64,000 bases of DNA from CAXMST01 sp963712765 (GTDB lineage Bacteria > Actinomycetota > Thermoleophilia > Solirubrobacterales > 70-9), in assembly GCA_963712765.1 (NCBI GenBank), contig CAVQIX010000006.1, forward strand, positions 1-64,000, written 5' to 3'. Below, in pieces: positions 48,992-58,636 of the stretch. Made by a program: the position numbers and the translations under genes. The stretch's first letter is position 1. Each line of letters opens with the position of its first letter. Under the pieces are notes generated by a model. The model saw only the letters and a list, made by a program, of their open reading frames with translations. It was not told the origin of the DNA and made no database searches.

Positions 48992-49807
48992 TCAGGGGCA
49001 CGAGGGCCCCTTGTAATCGATCTCTCGGATCCCCCTCGAGTCGGCCTCGAAGCTGGCCGGGGCGTCCACCTCCAGACGCCGGTTCTCCTTGCCGACGTGG
49101 AAGCGGACCGCTCCAGGCGTCCGCAGATCCAGCCGGTAGCGCTTCGATTCGTCCTTGAACTGCTCCTCGGTGTTGGCGGGCAGGACCTGGCCGTCGATCA
49201 GCGCCTTGTCGGAGCCGGCGATCAGACAGACGTCGATGCCGGTCTTGGTGAGCAGCGTCGCGTTCTCCTTCTTCAGCGGCGCCGGCCCCGAGCCGTTGCC
49301 GTCCCCGCCCTTGTTCTTGCCCTTGCTCTTGCTTCCGGAGCCCTTGGCCTTGGTGCTTTTGCCGTCGGGCGGGACCTGCACGCCGGGTTCGTCCTCACCG
49401 CTCCCGAAGGTACCGAGCACGACCAGCAGCAGGACGATCGCCGCAATCACGCCGCCGATCAGGAGCCCTCGCGAAGGCCTGCGGTCCGTCGGGCGCCGTC
49501 GCTCGCTGAGGAGGGGCTCAGAAGGCGACGGTCCGGAGGGGGCGGTTCCCTCGCCGTGACGGCGGCGGAACTCGTCGGCGAGCATCTCGCCGTCGAGGCC
49601 GAGGACCTGGCCGTAGGTGCGGAGGAATCCACGGATGTACGCCGGGGCCGGCAGCGTGTCCCAGTCCTCGTTCTCGAGCGCCCGCAGATAGCGGGCTCGG
49701 ATCTTGGTCCGATCCTCGACCTCGCGGACCTCGAGTCCCATCCTGCGTCTGGCGTCGCGGAGGGTGGTGCCGATCTGGGTTCCATCGTCGCGGCCGTCGG
49801 GACTCAT
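48992..49807 (-). CDS. RodZ-like helix-turn-helix membrane protein
   Basis: 271 aa. An N-terminal HTH_25-type domain (TLRDARRRMGLEVREVEDRTKIRARYLRALENEDW...PAPAYIRGFLRTYG) is followed by a linker, one transmembrane helix (about 117-137) and a Lys/Ser/Gly linker. The C-terminal DUF4115-like beta domain spans about 185-268. This is the RodZ architecture, coupling MreB or other cell-shape machinery to the wall. mreB is not in the window. The placement between ftsK and cinA is shared by many Gram-positive genomes. Confidence 0.83.
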   Translation of the reverse strand: MSPDGRDDGTQIGTTLRDARRRMGLEVREVEDRTKIRARYLRALENEDWDTLPAPAYIRGFLRTYGQVLGLDGEMLADEFRRRHGEGTAPSGPSPSEPLLSERRRPTDRRPSRGLLIGGVIAAIVLLLVVLGTFGSGEDEPGVQVPPDGKSTKAKGSGSKSKGKNKGGDGNGSGPAPLKKENATLLTKTGIDVCLIAGSDKALIDGQVLPANTEEQFKDESKRYRLDLRTPGAVRFHVGKENRRLEVDAPASFEADSRGIREIDYKGPSCP

Positions 49808-49855
49808 CGGAGGCCAGTATTGCGAGCGGACGCGATGTGCGGCGCGCCCACCGCG

Positions 49856-52387
49856 CTAACGGGAGACGGGCTCCAGTGGGGCCTCGCCGGTGGGGGGGTC
49901 GGAACCCAGCGGGTCCTCGATGCCGCCGGACCCTTCGCCGCGGCCGAGAATCCGCGGGATGTCGGCGTGGGAGATCAGGACCTGCCGCGGCTTCGAACCC
50001 TCATAGCCGCTGATCACACCGCGTCGCTCGAGCATGTCGATCAGGCGGCCGGCCCGGGTGTAGCCGACACGTAGCCGGCGCTGGATCATCGACACCGACG
50101 CGGTCTCGGTCTCGACGCAGATCCGGATCGCGTCCTCGAGCAGGTCATCTTCGTCGGGGCTGAACCCGCTGTCGGAGGGATCGGGATCGGCCTCAGGTGG
50201 CGCTTCGAGGAGGTCAACGTCGAAGTTCGGCTCGCCCTGGCGGCTCCAGCAGGAGACGATCTTCGCGATCTCCTCCTCGGTGATGAACGCGCCCTGGACG
50301 CGCTGCAGCTTCGAGCTGCCGACCGGCCGGAAGAGCATGTCGCCCTGGCCGAGCAGCGACTCGGCGCCGCCGCCGTCGAGGATCACTCGGGAGTCGATCT
50401 GCGAGGCGACCGCGAAGGCGATTCGCGCCGGGATGTTGACCTTGATCGTGCCGGTAATGATGTCGGTCGAGGGCCGCTGCGTGGCGAGGATCAGGTGGAT
50501 GCCGACCGCTCGCGACTTCTGGGCGAGGCGGATGATCGAGTCCTCGACCTCGGCCGGGGCGACCATCATCAGATCGGCAAGCTCGTCGATCACGCAGAGG
50601 ATGTGGGGAAGCGGAGCCTCTCCCTTCTTGCGGCGCAGCTTGTTGAGCTCGTCGAGATTGCGAGCACGGGCCTCGCCCATCACCGAGTAACGCGACTCCA
50701 TCTCAGTGATCAGGTTCTCGAGCACGTTCGAGGCCACCCGTGGAGAGGTTACGACGGGGGTCAGCAGGTGCGGCACCGAGTCGTAGTGGTTGAGCTCGAC
50801 CTGCTTCGGATCCACGAGGACCAAGCGGAGCTCGTTGGGCGAGCTGTGCAGGAGCATCGAGCTGAGGATCGCGTTCACGCATCCGGACTTGCCGGACCCG
50901 GTCGTGCCGGCGATCAGGATGTGGGGCATCTTCGCCAGGTCGGTCCAGACCGCCTGCCCGGAGATATCCTTTCCGAGCCAGCAGGCGAGCGGACTCGAGC
51001 CCTTCGGCCTCCCCTGGTAGATGTCCCCGAGGCGGACCATCTTGCGCTTGTTGTTGGGGACCTCGACGCCGACCGCGCGCTTGCCTGGGATCGGAGCGAG
51101 AATCCGGATGTCGGTCGAGGCGAGCGCGTAGGCGAGGTCGTCCTTGAGCTGCGAGATCTTCCCGACCTTGGTCCCAGGCGCGAGCTGCAACTCGAAGCGC
51201 GAGACGTGTGGTCCGGATACGGTTCCGATCAGCTGCGCCTCGATGCCGAAGTGGCCGAGCGCCTCGAGCAGGGCCTTCGCGGTGGCCTCCATGTCGCGCT
51301 TGTCCGGGCCGCGGTCGGCTCCGGAGTTCTTGCGCAGGACCCTCGGGGGCGGCAGCTTGTAGTCGACCTCCTCGGACTCCGTGATCCCGCCCTCGGTGCG
51401 CCGGGCGCCCATCGGCGTCCTGGCGATCTCGATCCGGCTCTCGTCGGTCTCCGGCGGCAGCGGAACGGTGTCGGGGTCTCCCTCGGCCTCGATCGCGTCG
51501 ATCATCTCGCTCGAATCGGGCTCGAGGGGGGCGGCGACCGCCTCGGTCTCCGGGGTGCCGGGCGGCTCGGGAGCTTCGTCGTCCAGCTCCATCGTCTCGC
51601 CGGGATCCTCGAAGGCGACCTCGGTTTCAAAGTCCTCGGGTCCGTAGGCGCCGGCCGGGCCGTACTCGGATCTACGTGGACGGCGACGCGCGGTGCGGGC
51701 CATCTCGCCCGTCGCCTCGCGGGCCCGGCGGCCGGCCTCGGCCCCGGAGCGGATCAGGCCAGCGATCGGGCGGCCGCTGAGCAGTAGCGCGCCGCTGAGG
51801 ATCAAGAGCACCGCGATGATGTGGGCGCCGACCCGCTGGAAGAGGGTCCCCCCCGCCCAGTAGAGGACCTCTCCAAGGGCGCCGCCGTGCTCGGTGAAGT
51901 ACGCCTGCTGGAAGTACTCGCTCCCGCGTTGGGGCGCGTCGGGGCCGAGCCCGGCGGTCTCGGCGGCGAACGCGAGCAGGAGTCCGGCAACCAGCAGCAG
52001 CGCGCCGGCGTTCAGCGCTCCGGGGTAGGTGATGAAGGGCCGCATTACGAGCGCGGTACCTACCCCCGCGAGGATCATCGGGATCAGGTAGGCGGTGGCT
52101 CCGGTGAGCCACCCGAGCGCGGAATCCAGGCCCTCTCCGACCTTACCCCCCTCCCAGCCGCCGTAGAGCACGAAGCCGAGATAGAGCGCGAGGGCGAGGC
52201 ACCCGAGCCCGATCAGGTCTAGGTGGCGCTGCTCGTACTCCCTCGCAGGCGCCTTCGGCACCTTCTTGGAGGCATCGTCCTTCTTGCTCTGCTTCCTGGC
52301 CCGTCCGCTCGCAGGCTTGCGCGCGCCGGAGCTCGCTCCGCCGCGTTTCCGTGAGCCTCCAGAGCGCCAACGACTGATAAATGACAT
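49856..52387 (-). CDS. ftsK: DNA translocase FtsK
   Basis: 843 aa. A short basic N-terminus is followed by four transmembrane helices between about 60 and 215, a long acidic/proline-rich linker (about 245-350) and the motor. The motor has ILIAGTTGSGKSG (Walker A, near residue 490), VLVDPKQVEL, and ILCVIDELADLMMV (Walker B). The C-terminal winged-helix gamma domain is VSMIQRRLRVGYTRAGRLIDMLE, which reads KOPS-type sequences. It pumps chromosomal DNA at the division septum. It is divergent from the two-component system across 114 bp. Confidence 0.95.
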   Translation of the reverse strand: MSFISRWRSGGSRKRGGASSGARKPASGRARKQSKKDDASKKVPKAPAREYEQRHLDLIGLGCLALALYLGFVLYGGWEGGKVGEGLDSALGWLTGATAYLIPMILAGVGTALVMRPFITYPGALNAGALLLVAGLLLAFAAETAGLGPDAPQRGSEYFQQAYFTEHGGALGEVLYWAGGTLFQRVGAHIIAVLLILSGALLLSGRPIAGLIRSGAEAGRRAREATGEMARTARRRPRRSEYGPAGAYGPEDFETEVAFEDPGETMELDDEAPEPPGTPETEAVAAPLEPDSSEMIDAIEAEGDPDTVPLPPETDESRIEIARTPMGARRTEGGITESEEVDYKLPPPRVLRKNSGADRGPDKRDMEATAKALLEALGHFGIEAQLIGTVSGPHVSRFELQLAPGTKVGKISQLKDDLAYALASTDIRILAPIPGKRAVGVEVPNNKRKMVRLGDIYQGRPKGSSPLACWLGKDISGQAVWTDLAKMPHILIAGTTGSGKSGCVNAILSSMLLHSSPNELRLVLVDPKQVELNHYDSVPHLLTPVVTSPRVASNVLENLITEMESRYSVMGEARARNLDELNKLRRKKGEAPLPHILCVIDELADLMMVAPAEVEDSIIRLAQKSRAVGIHLILATQRPSTDIITGTIKVNIPARIAFAVASQIDSRVILDGGGAESLLGQGDMLFRPVGSSKLQRVQGAFITEEEIAKIVSCWSRQGEPNFDVDLLEAPPEADPDPSDSGFSPDEDDLLEDAIRICVETETASVSMIQRRLRVGYTRAGRLIDMLERRGVISGYEGSKPRQVLISHADIPRILGRGEGSGGIEDPLGSDPPTGEAPLEPVSR

Positions 52388-52488
52388 CTGCGAGGCCCCT
52401 TCGACGCCGCCGGCCGGTCCCCTTCGCCGCGGGGCGCAAGGCCCTGATCAGCGCTCGCGGATCCTTAGACATCCGAAAGGTAGCCTCC

Positions 52489-52494
52489 TAACAT
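52489..52494 (+). promoter_or_regulatory. -10 hexamer TAACAT for the response regulator
   Basis: TAACAT ends 7 nt before the ATG at 52502; leaderless start inferred. Confidence 0.45.
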
Positions 52495-52501
52495 CGGATC
52501 G

Positions 52502-53191
52502 ATGACTGATGCCGAGCTTCTCACCGGTCGGGTACTCGTGGTCGAAGACGACGACGAGATCGCCGACGTCCTCCGCAGGTCCCTGCGTCAGGAGGGCCAC
52601 GAGGTCCGGACCGCGGTCGACGGAGAGGAAGCGCTCGAGGCTGCGCACGAGTTCGCGCCCGACATGGTCGTCCTCGACCTCGGGCTACCCAGGCTCGATG
52701 GCGTCGAGGTCTGCAGGCGGCTCCGCAACGAGGGCGACGTGCCGATCCTCATCCTCACTGCCCGTGCCGACACCGACGACCGGGTCCGGGGTCTCGATGC
52801 CGGCGCTGACGACTACCTGGTGAAGCCCTTCGAGCGGGCGGAACTCCTCGCCCGTCTACGGGCGCTGATGCGCCGCCGCCCGCCGCGCGGGAGCGCTTCC
52901 CTGAAGGTCGCCGACCTGGTGCTCAATCCCGACACGCGCGAGGTCAGCCGCGGCGATCGCGAGCTCGATCTGACCGCGCGGGAGTTCGAGCTGCTCGAGT
53001 TCCTCATGCACAACCAGAAGCTCGTGATCTCCCGAGAGCGATTGCTCGAAGAGGTCTGGGAATATGACCCGACCTCGATGACGAACACCATCGACGTATT
53101 CATCAGCAACCTCAGACGGAAGCTCGAAGAGGGGGGCGAGCCGAGGCTGCTGCACACCAAGCGCGGCGCCGGCTACGTGGTGCGTCCGTGA
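52502..53191 (+). CDS. OmpR-family response regulator
   Basis: 229 aa. The receiver domain has acidic pocket VVEDDDE, phosphoacceptor Asp59 (VVLDLGLPR) and Lys in YLVKPFE. A winged-helix DNA-binding domain follows from about 130, with DLTAREFELLEFLMHN and the recognition helix region TNTIDVFISNLRRKL. Phosphorylated by the next gene's kinase, it should regulate transcription. It resembles the MprA/TcrA-type regulators of Actinobacteria. Target genes are unknown. It overlaps the kinase start by 4 bp (GTGA). Confidence 0.93.
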   Translation: MTDAELLTGRVLVVEDDDEIADVLRRSLRQEGHEVRTAVDGEEALEAAHEFAPDMVVLDLGLPRLDGVEVCRRLRNEGDVPILILTARADTDDRVRGLDAGADDYLVKPFERAELLARLRALMRRRPPRGSASLKVADLVLNPDTREVSRGDRELDLTAREFELLEFLMHNQKLVISRERLLEEVWEYDPTSMTNTIDVFISNLRRKLEEGGEPRLLHTKRGAGYVVRP

Positions 53192-54618
53192 GGCCGGTCC
53201 GGTCAGTGATGGCGAGCCTGCGCCGCCGGCCGGTGCGCATCAGGCTCGCGATCTTCTCGGCCGGCTTGACCGCGGTGATCCTGATTGCTTTCGCGGCTGT
53301 CGTCGGCCGCCTGGTGACCAACCGGATCGAGGCCGACTTCCGTGATGATCTGCGTGGGACGGCGAACGGGCTCGCGGTTGCGATCGCCAACGCCGGCGGG
53401 CCGTCGGAGACGATCGCGCGCGATCTAGAGCAGCTGGCGATGGCCAACGACGCCGAGATCAGGATCGTCGACGGTCTTGGCCAGGTCCAGCAGCAGACCC
53501 CGAACGCCTCGGATTTCGGGCCCCCCAGCCAGCGCGAGATCCAGGACGGGGGTGGTTCCACCCGCTTCGTCTCGGTCTTCATCCCGACGAACACGATTGG
53601 GCAGGGACAGCTCTTCGTCCAGTACGGGCAAACGCGGAGCGACATCGACGCAACGATCGGGCGGCTCTGGCTGTTCCTCGGCGGTGGGGTGTTGATCGGC
53701 ACCCTGCTCGCCGGCTTCGCTGGGATGACGATTGCCGCACGGGCGATGCAGCCGATCGCCAGCCTGACCGGGACGGCGCGGAAGATCGCCCACACGCGCG
53801 ACCCTTCGATGCGGATCCCCGAGCTGGAGAGCGACGACGAGGTCGCCGAGCTGGCGGGCACCCTCGACGAGATGCTGCGCGAGCTCGACGCGGCCCGCGC
53901 CGAGACCGAGAGCTCGATCCAGCGCCAGCGCGAGTTCGTCGCCGATGCTTCGCATGAGTTGCGAACGCCGCTGACCAGCATCCTCGCCAACCTCGAGCTG
54001 CTCGAGGCGGGTCTCTCGCACGACGCCGAGGACGAGCAGGCGGCCGCCCGCTCCGCGCTGAGGAGCTCGAGACGGATGAGCCGCCTGGTCGGGGATCTGC
54101 TGATCCTCGCTCGGGCCGACGCGGGCCGCCGTACCGAGCCGGTCGAATGCGATCTTTCGACGATCGCCTGCGAGGCCTTCGAGGAGGTTCGGCCGGTTGC
54201 CGGCGGTCACGAGCTGAGAGCGCAGATCGACCCAGACGCCGAGTTGACGGGTGATCCCGACGAGCTGCACCGCATGGTCCTCAACCTGCTCGAGAACGCG
54301 ATCAGGCACACGCCGGAGGGCACGGTGGTCTCGCTCGAGCTCGCCCGCAACGGTACGGCCGCCGACCTGCGGGTCAGCGACGACGGCCCGGGGCTGCCGG
54401 AGGGCATGGCCGAACAGGTCTTCGAGCGCTTCGCTCGCGGGGCGGGCCCGGCCGATCGATCCGGCTCCAACGGGGACGGGACGGGGCTGGGCCTCTCGAT
54501 AGTCAGGGCCGTGGCCCGTGCGCACGGCGGCGAGGTCAGGGCCGGCCCCTCACCGGGGGGCGGGGCGCGTTTCACCGTCACCCTGCCGCTCAGCTCGCCC
54601 GCCGGCGACGAACATTGA
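53188..54618 (+). CDS. Sensor histidine kinase
   Basis: 476 aa. Two transmembrane segments (about 22-42 and 162-183) enclose an extracytoplasmic sensor of about 120 residues. A HAMP domain follows, then HisKA with His256 in DASHELRTPLTS and a HATPase domain (N box LLENAIRHTPEG, G1 SDDGPGLP, G2 GTGLGLSIV). It senses an external signal and phosphorylates the coupled OmpR-type regulator. The sensor has no recognised fold. GTG at 53188 overlaps the regulator stop. A terminator hairpin lies about 140 bp downstream. Confidence 0.92.
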   Translation: MRPVRSVMASLRRRPVRIRLAIFSAGLTAVILIAFAAVVGRLVTNRIEADFRDDLRGTANGLAVAIANAGGPSETIARDLEQLAMANDAEIRIVDGLGQVQQQTPNASDFGPPSQREIQDGGGSTRFVSVFIPTNTIGQGQLFVQYGQTRSDIDATIGRLWLFLGGGVLIGTLLAGFAGMTIAARAMQPIASLTGTARKIAHTRDPSMRIPELESDDEVAELAGTLDEMLRELDAARAETESSIQRQREFVADASHELRTPLTSILANLELLEAGLSHDAEDEQAAARSALRSSRRMSRLVGDLLILARADAGRRTEPVECDLSTIACEAFEEVRPVAGGHELRAQIDPDAELTGDPDELHRMVLNLLENAIRHTPEGTVVSLELARNGTAADLRVSDDGPGLPEGMAEQVFERFARGAGPADRSGSNGDGTGLGLSIVRAVARAHGGEVRAGPSPGGGARFTVTLPLSSPAGDEH

Positions 54619-54756
54619 GGCAACTATTCGCTTGGCTTAAGCGCCGGTTTATGGGCGCAACCGATCATTTTCCTCAGGACGAGACAAGATCTGTCGAGGC
54701 CAAACCTCCCTGACACACCGGCCCGCAGATCATCAATTGGCCAGCCTGAGCCAATC

Positions 54757-54798
54757 GGCCCGTCGGACCCCCCTCCCTGGTCCGGCGGGCCATCTTCT
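54757..54798 (+). terminator. Terminator after the two-component system
   Basis: A 13-bp stem (54757-54769 with 54779-54791) with one G-T pair and a 9-nt C/T-rich loop is followed by ATCTTCTT. The 138 bases between the kinase stop and the stem are unusually AT-rich for this window and contain no gene that I can support. Confidence 0.7.
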
Positions 54799-54859
54799 TG
54801 ACCCCCGGGGCTGCTGACCGACGTCGCGACCGTGGCGGTTGGTTCAATCCTGCGGCGCA

Positions 54860-56011
54860 GTGGCCCCCGAGACCGGCAAGCCGAGTACGAGGGCGGTCCT
54901 GGCCGCCAGCGTAACGCCGCTTGCATCGATCTTCGGCAGTGGCTTTCTGATCATCATTCCCGTGCTCGAGGGCACCCTGGGGGCGCTCTCGATAATCGGA
55001 GTGAGCGCCGTCTGCGCCCTGGCGTGGGTCGTCGGGACCTCCGTTCGCCACATCGTCGCCCGAGTGGAGCCACTGCTGATCAGCGGCGAGCTCGACCCCC
55101 TTACGAGGCGGCTGGATCGGATCGGCGACGCCGTGATCGTCGTCGCGTACGTGATCTCCGTCGCCCTCTATCTGCGGATCATGGCGATCTACATCGTCGG
55201 CTACCTCGGCGACGGCGGCGACTTCGCCGAGCGGACCCTGGCGTCGGTGGCCGTCGCGCTGATCGTCTTCGTCGGCGTCACTCGCGGCTTCGGTGGCCTC
55301 GACCTGATGGAGCGTGTGGCCCTCGGCGCGGTTCTGGTCCTGACCACGCTGCTCGGAGGGGCGCTGGCGATCACCGATGCCGACGCGGCGCTTTCCGGCG
55401 GGCTCGAGCTGCCGCCGGTCCCCGATCGGGGGATCGGAGAGGTGCTGCTGGTTCTCGGTGGGATCGTGATCACGGTCCAGGGCTTCGAGACCGTCAGGTA
55501 TCTCGCGTCCGAGTTCGATGCCCAGACGCGGATCTGGGCGTCCCGTTTCTCGCAGCTGATCGCGACCTCGATCTACGTCGGATTCGTGATCGTCGCCACC
55601 CCGTTGATGGGGCTCGGAACCGAGGCGGGCGCCGACGAGGACCTGTTGCAGATCACCGAGCGGGTCGCGCCCTTCCTGCTCATACCGCTCGTACTCTCGG
55701 CGGTGCTGAGCCAGTTCAGCGCCGCCACCGCCGACACCGTCGCGGCGGTCGGCAACCTCCGTGGCCTCTTCACCCGCTCGATGTCGGGACGGACGCCCTA
55801 CCTGCTCAGCGGCATCGCGGCGATCATCCTCTGCTGGACGGTCGACACGCTGGTGATAATCGCAATCGCCTCTCGCGCCTTCGCCGCCTACTACTGCCTG
55901 CAGGCCCTGATCGCGATGAGGACCTCCGAAGGCCCCGCGCGGCGCGTCGGCTACGGGGCGCTGGCGGCGGTGATGGCGGCGATCACGCTGCTTGCCCAGC
56001 CGGCCGGCTGA
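54860..56011 (+). CDS. Multipass membrane protein, APC permease-like
   Basis: 383 aa with about ten to eleven hydrophobic segments. The first helix carries PLASIFGSGFLIIIPVLEG, similar to the unwound TM1 (G-S-G) of amino acid-polyamine-organocation transporters. Later segments are VAYVISVALYLRIMAIYIVGY, LGGIVITVQGFETVRYL and LVLSAVLSQFSAATADT. A secondary transporter is likely; the substrate is unknown and the family link is weak. GTG at 54860 is used; a TTG at 54839 is in frame. It is convergent with rnj. Confidence 0.65.
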   Translation: MAPETGKPSTRAVLAASVTPLASIFGSGFLIIIPVLEGTLGALSIIGVSAVCALAWVVGTSVRHIVARVEPLLISGELDPLTRRLDRIGDAVIVVAYVISVALYLRIMAIYIVGYLGDGGDFAERTLASVAVALIVFVGVTRGFGGLDLMERVALGAVLVLTTLLGGALAITDADAALSGGLELPPVPDRGIGEVLLVLGGIVITVQGFETVRYLASEFDAQTRIWASRFSQLIATSIYVGFVIVATPLMGLGTEAGADEDLLQITERVAPFLLIPLVLSAVLSQFSAATADTVAAVGNLRGLFTRSMSGRTPYLLSGIAAIILCWTVDTLVIIAIASRAFAAYYCLQALIAMRTSEGPARRVGYGALAAVMAAITLLAQPAG

Positions 56012-56056
56012 GAACCCGGCAAGCGGGCGGTCGAGCCCGGCGGCGCCGGCTCCGCG

Positions 56057-57721
56057 TCAGACCTCGACCACGACCGGCAGCACCATCGGCCGCCGCCGCA
56101 GCCGGTCATAGACGAACGCGGCGATGTCGTCGTGGAGATCCTGCTGGATCAGCGTCATCTCGCGCCCGGAATCGTTGTCGGCCAGGGAGTCCTCGGCGAC
56201 GTCCTGGATGTCGGCGATCAGGCCGGCGGCCTCCTCCTCGTCGAGGAAGGGGACGCCGCGGAAGATCACCTCGGGGTCGGCGACCGAGTTGCCGTGTTCG
56301 ACGGAGACGGTCGCGACGACGATGAACAGCCCGTCCGCCGAGAGCGTGCGGCGGTCGCGCAGGGCGACGTCGTCGGGATCGCCGATGTCGACCCCGTCGA
56401 CGAAGATCACCCCGGCGCCGATGTCCTCACCCAGGCGGGCACCATCGGCGTCGATCTCGAGCGGGATCCCGTTCTTCGACTTGAAGATGTTCCTGGGCGG
56501 GATCCCGACCGCCTCCGCCAGCTCGGCATGCAGGCGGATCCGCTTGTGGTCGCCGTGCACCGGCATCACGTAGCGCGGTTTCGTCAGGTTCAGCATCAGC
56601 TTCAGCTCCTCCTGCCAACCGTGGCCGGAGGCGTGGATCGGGGCGTCACGAGCGGTGATCACTCGGGCCCCGATCTCGAAGATGCGATCGATCGTCTCGT
56701 TGACCGAGCGCTCGTTGCCCGGGATCGGCGTGGCGCTGAAGACGACGGTATCTCCCGAGTGCAGTTCCACGTCGCGATGCTCGCCACCGGCCATCCGCCG
56801 CAGGGCCGAGAGCGGCTCGCCCTGGCTGCCGGTCGAGATCGCGATCACCTCCTCGTCGGGGAGATCCTCGATCTCCCGCGGCTGGATCAGGAGGCCGTCG
56901 GGAGCCCGGGTGATGCCGAGGTTGCGGGCGATGTTGAAGTTCTTGCGCATCGAGCGGCCGACCAGCGCCACCTTGCGATCGAGCTCGACCGCGGCGTCGA
57001 CCACCTGCTGGACCCGGTGCAGGTTGGAGGCGAAGCAGGTGACGATGATCCTTCCCTCGCAGCGCGAGAAGGTCTCCAGCAGATGCGGACCGATGCTCGA
57101 CTCCGAGGGGGCGACGCCGGGGCGATCGGCGTTGGTCGAGTCGCCGCAGAGGCAGAGCAGTCCCTCGGCGCCGAGCGTGGCGAGCCGCGAGACGTCGGTG
57201 GGGCGCCCATCGACCGGGGTCTGGTCGAACTTGTAGTCGCCGGTGACCAGGATCGTGCCGAGGTCGGTGTGTAGGGCGACCGCGCGCGCGTCGGGGATCG
57301 AGTGCGACATGTGGACGGTCTCGATCCCGAACGGTCCGTGCTCGACCCTCTCCCCCGCCTCGATCTCCTTGATCGGGACGCTCTTCAGCTTGTGCTCCTC
57401 GAGCTTGCTGCGGACGAGGCCGACGGTGAGCCGCCCTCCGTAGATCGCCGGCGGGACACCGATCTCCTTCAGCACGTAAGGGAGCGCCCCCACGTGGTCC
57501 TCATGGCCGTGGGTGAGCACGATCGCCTCGATGTCGTCGGCCCGGTCGCGCAGATAGGAGAAGTCGGGCAGCACGAGGTCGATGCCCAGCATCTCGGCGG
57601 TCGGGAACATCAGACCGGTGTCGACGATCACGATCCGGCCGTCGTACTCGACCACCATCATGTTCTTTCCGATCTCCCCCAGCCCCCCGAGCGGCAGGAT
57701 GCTCAGCTTCGGCCCGCTCAT
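56057..57721 (-). CDS. rnj: Ribonuclease J
   Basis: 554 aa. Metallo-beta-lactamase/beta-CASP nuclease: LPLGGLGEIGKNMMVVEY opening, zinc motif LTHGHEDHVGALPY (His71, His73, Asp75, His76), GDYKFDQTPVDGRPTDV, and HASGHGWQEELKLML in the beta-CASP part. It is a 5'-3' exonuclease and endonuclease for mRNA decay and rRNA processing. Its ATG overlaps the dapA stop by 4 bp (ATGA), a pairing common in Actinobacteria. With RNase Y at 40333-41796 the window holds both main decay nucleases. Confidence 0.95.
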   Translation of the reverse strand: MSGPKLSILPLGGLGEIGKNMMVVEYDGRIVIVDTGLMFPTAEMLGIDLVLPDFSYLRDRADDIEAIVLTHGHEDHVGALPYVLKEIGVPPAIYGGRLTVGLVRSKLEEHKLKSVPIKEIEAGERVEHGPFGIETVHMSHSIPDARAVALHTDLGTILVTGDYKFDQTPVDGRPTDVSRLATLGAEGLLCLCGDSTNADRPGVAPSESSIGPHLLETFSRCEGRIIVTCFASNLHRVQQVVDAAVELDRKVALVGRSMRKNFNIARNLGITRAPDGLLIQPREIEDLPDEEVIAISTGSQGEPLSALRRMAGGEHRDVELHSGDTVVFSATPIPGNERSVNETIDRIFEIGARVITARDAPIHASGHGWQEELKLMLNLTKPRYVMPVHGDHKRIRLHAELAEAVGIPPRNIFKSKNGIPLEIDADGARLGEDIGAGVIFVDGVDIGDPDDVALRDRRTLSADGLFIVVATVSVEHGNSVADPEVIFRGVPFLDEEEAAGLIADIQDVAEDSLADNDSGREMTLIQQDLHDDIAAFVYDRLRRRPMVLPVVVEV

Positions 57722-58587
57722 GCTCTCGGCTCCAAGCCGGCCTGTCGCAGTGCGGCGGCGATCGTCTGGCGCTGCCTCTCGTCGGCGGGGACCATCGGCA
57801 GGCGCATGCGATCCGAGCAGACGCCGAGCATCGCCAGGGCCGTCTTGATCGGGATCGGGTTGGCGGTCACGGCGAGCGCCCCGTAGAGCGGCTGCAGGCC
57901 GGCGTCGAGCTCACGGGCCCGCTCTTTGTCCCCGTCCGCCACGGCAGCATGGACCTCGCTCATGCGCTCGCCGATCAGGTGGCTGGCGACGCAGATGCCC
58001 CCGGCTCCGCCCGCCTCCAGGCACCGCAGAAAGGAGTTGTCGTTGCCGGCCAACAGGTCCATCCCCGCGATCGGCTCGATGTCGGCGTCGTTCGCCTGCT
58101 TGACGGCGACGACGTTGTCGATCTCGGCGAGTTCGGCGAGATCGCCGGGGGGAATGTTGATCACGCAGCGGCTGGGGATGTTGTAGACGATCACAGGTAG
58201 CTCGGTCGCCCTGGCGACGGCCTCGAAATGGGCCTTGACTCCGGCCGGATTGGGCTTGTTGTAGTAGGGCGTGACGACGAGCACCGCGTCGGCGCCGGCC
58301 TCCTGCGCCGCCCGGGTCAGCTCGACCGAGTGGCGGGTGTCGTTGGAGCCCGACCCGGAGATCAGCAGAGGGTCCTCCCCTACCTCGGCGCGAACCTCGC
58401 GCAGGATCGCCAACTTCTCGGAGTCATCGAGGGTCGGCGACTCACCGGTGGTGCCGGTGAGAACGAGGCCGTCCGAGCCGCCTTCGAGCAGATCGACGGC
58501 GAGGGCCCGGCAGGCGGGCAGGTCGACGGCGTCGCTCTCGTCGAACGGGGTGACCATCGCGGTGAGGACGCCTGAGATCGCTGGCAC
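57718..58587 (-). CDS. dapA: 4-hydroxy-tetrahydrodipicolinate synthase
   Basis: 289 aa TIM-barrel aldolase. GTTGESPTL carries Thr46-Thr47, VVTPYYNKP carries Tyr108/109, Tyr136 (VYNIPSR) and Schiff-base Lys163 (AVKQAND) complete the DHDPS site. It condenses pyruvate and aspartate semialdehyde, the first step to diaminopimelate/lysine. GTG at 58587 is preferred because TAGGCT lies 8 nt upstream; the TTG at 58596 lies within that hexamer. It is coupled to rnj. Confidence 0.95.
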   Translation of the reverse strand: MPAISGVLTAMVTPFDESDAVDLPACRALAVDLLEGGSDGLVLTGTTGESPTLDDSEKLAILREVRAEVGEDPLLISGSGSNDTRHSVELTRAAQEAGADAVLVVTPYYNKPNPAGVKAHFEAVARATELPVIVYNIPSRCVINIPPGDLAELAEIDNVVAVKQANDADIEPIAGMDLLAGNDNSFLRCLEAGGAGGICVASHLIGERMSEVHAAVADGDKERARELDAGLQPLYGALAVTANPIPIKTALAMLGVCSDRMRLPMVPADERQRQTIAAALRQAGLEPRA

Positions 58588-58595
58588 GGTCGGCA

Positions 58596-58601
58596 AGCCT
58601 A
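58596..58601 (-). promoter_or_regulatory. -10 hexamer TAGGCT for dapA-rnj
   Basis: TAGGCT on the minus strand ends 8 nt before the GTG at 58587. It lies in the 49-bp gap after the amidase gene and separates dapA-rnj from the dapB operon. Confidence 0.5.
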
Positions 58602-58636
58602 TCGACGGCGGCGCCGATCCCCGCTCTGGGCGGCCT

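Noticed and set aside
54832..56325. Plus-strand frame of 497 codons overlapping the permease and rnj
   Set aside because: Arg-rich shadow translation in an alternative frame of the permease; the permease frame has regular hydrophobic helices.
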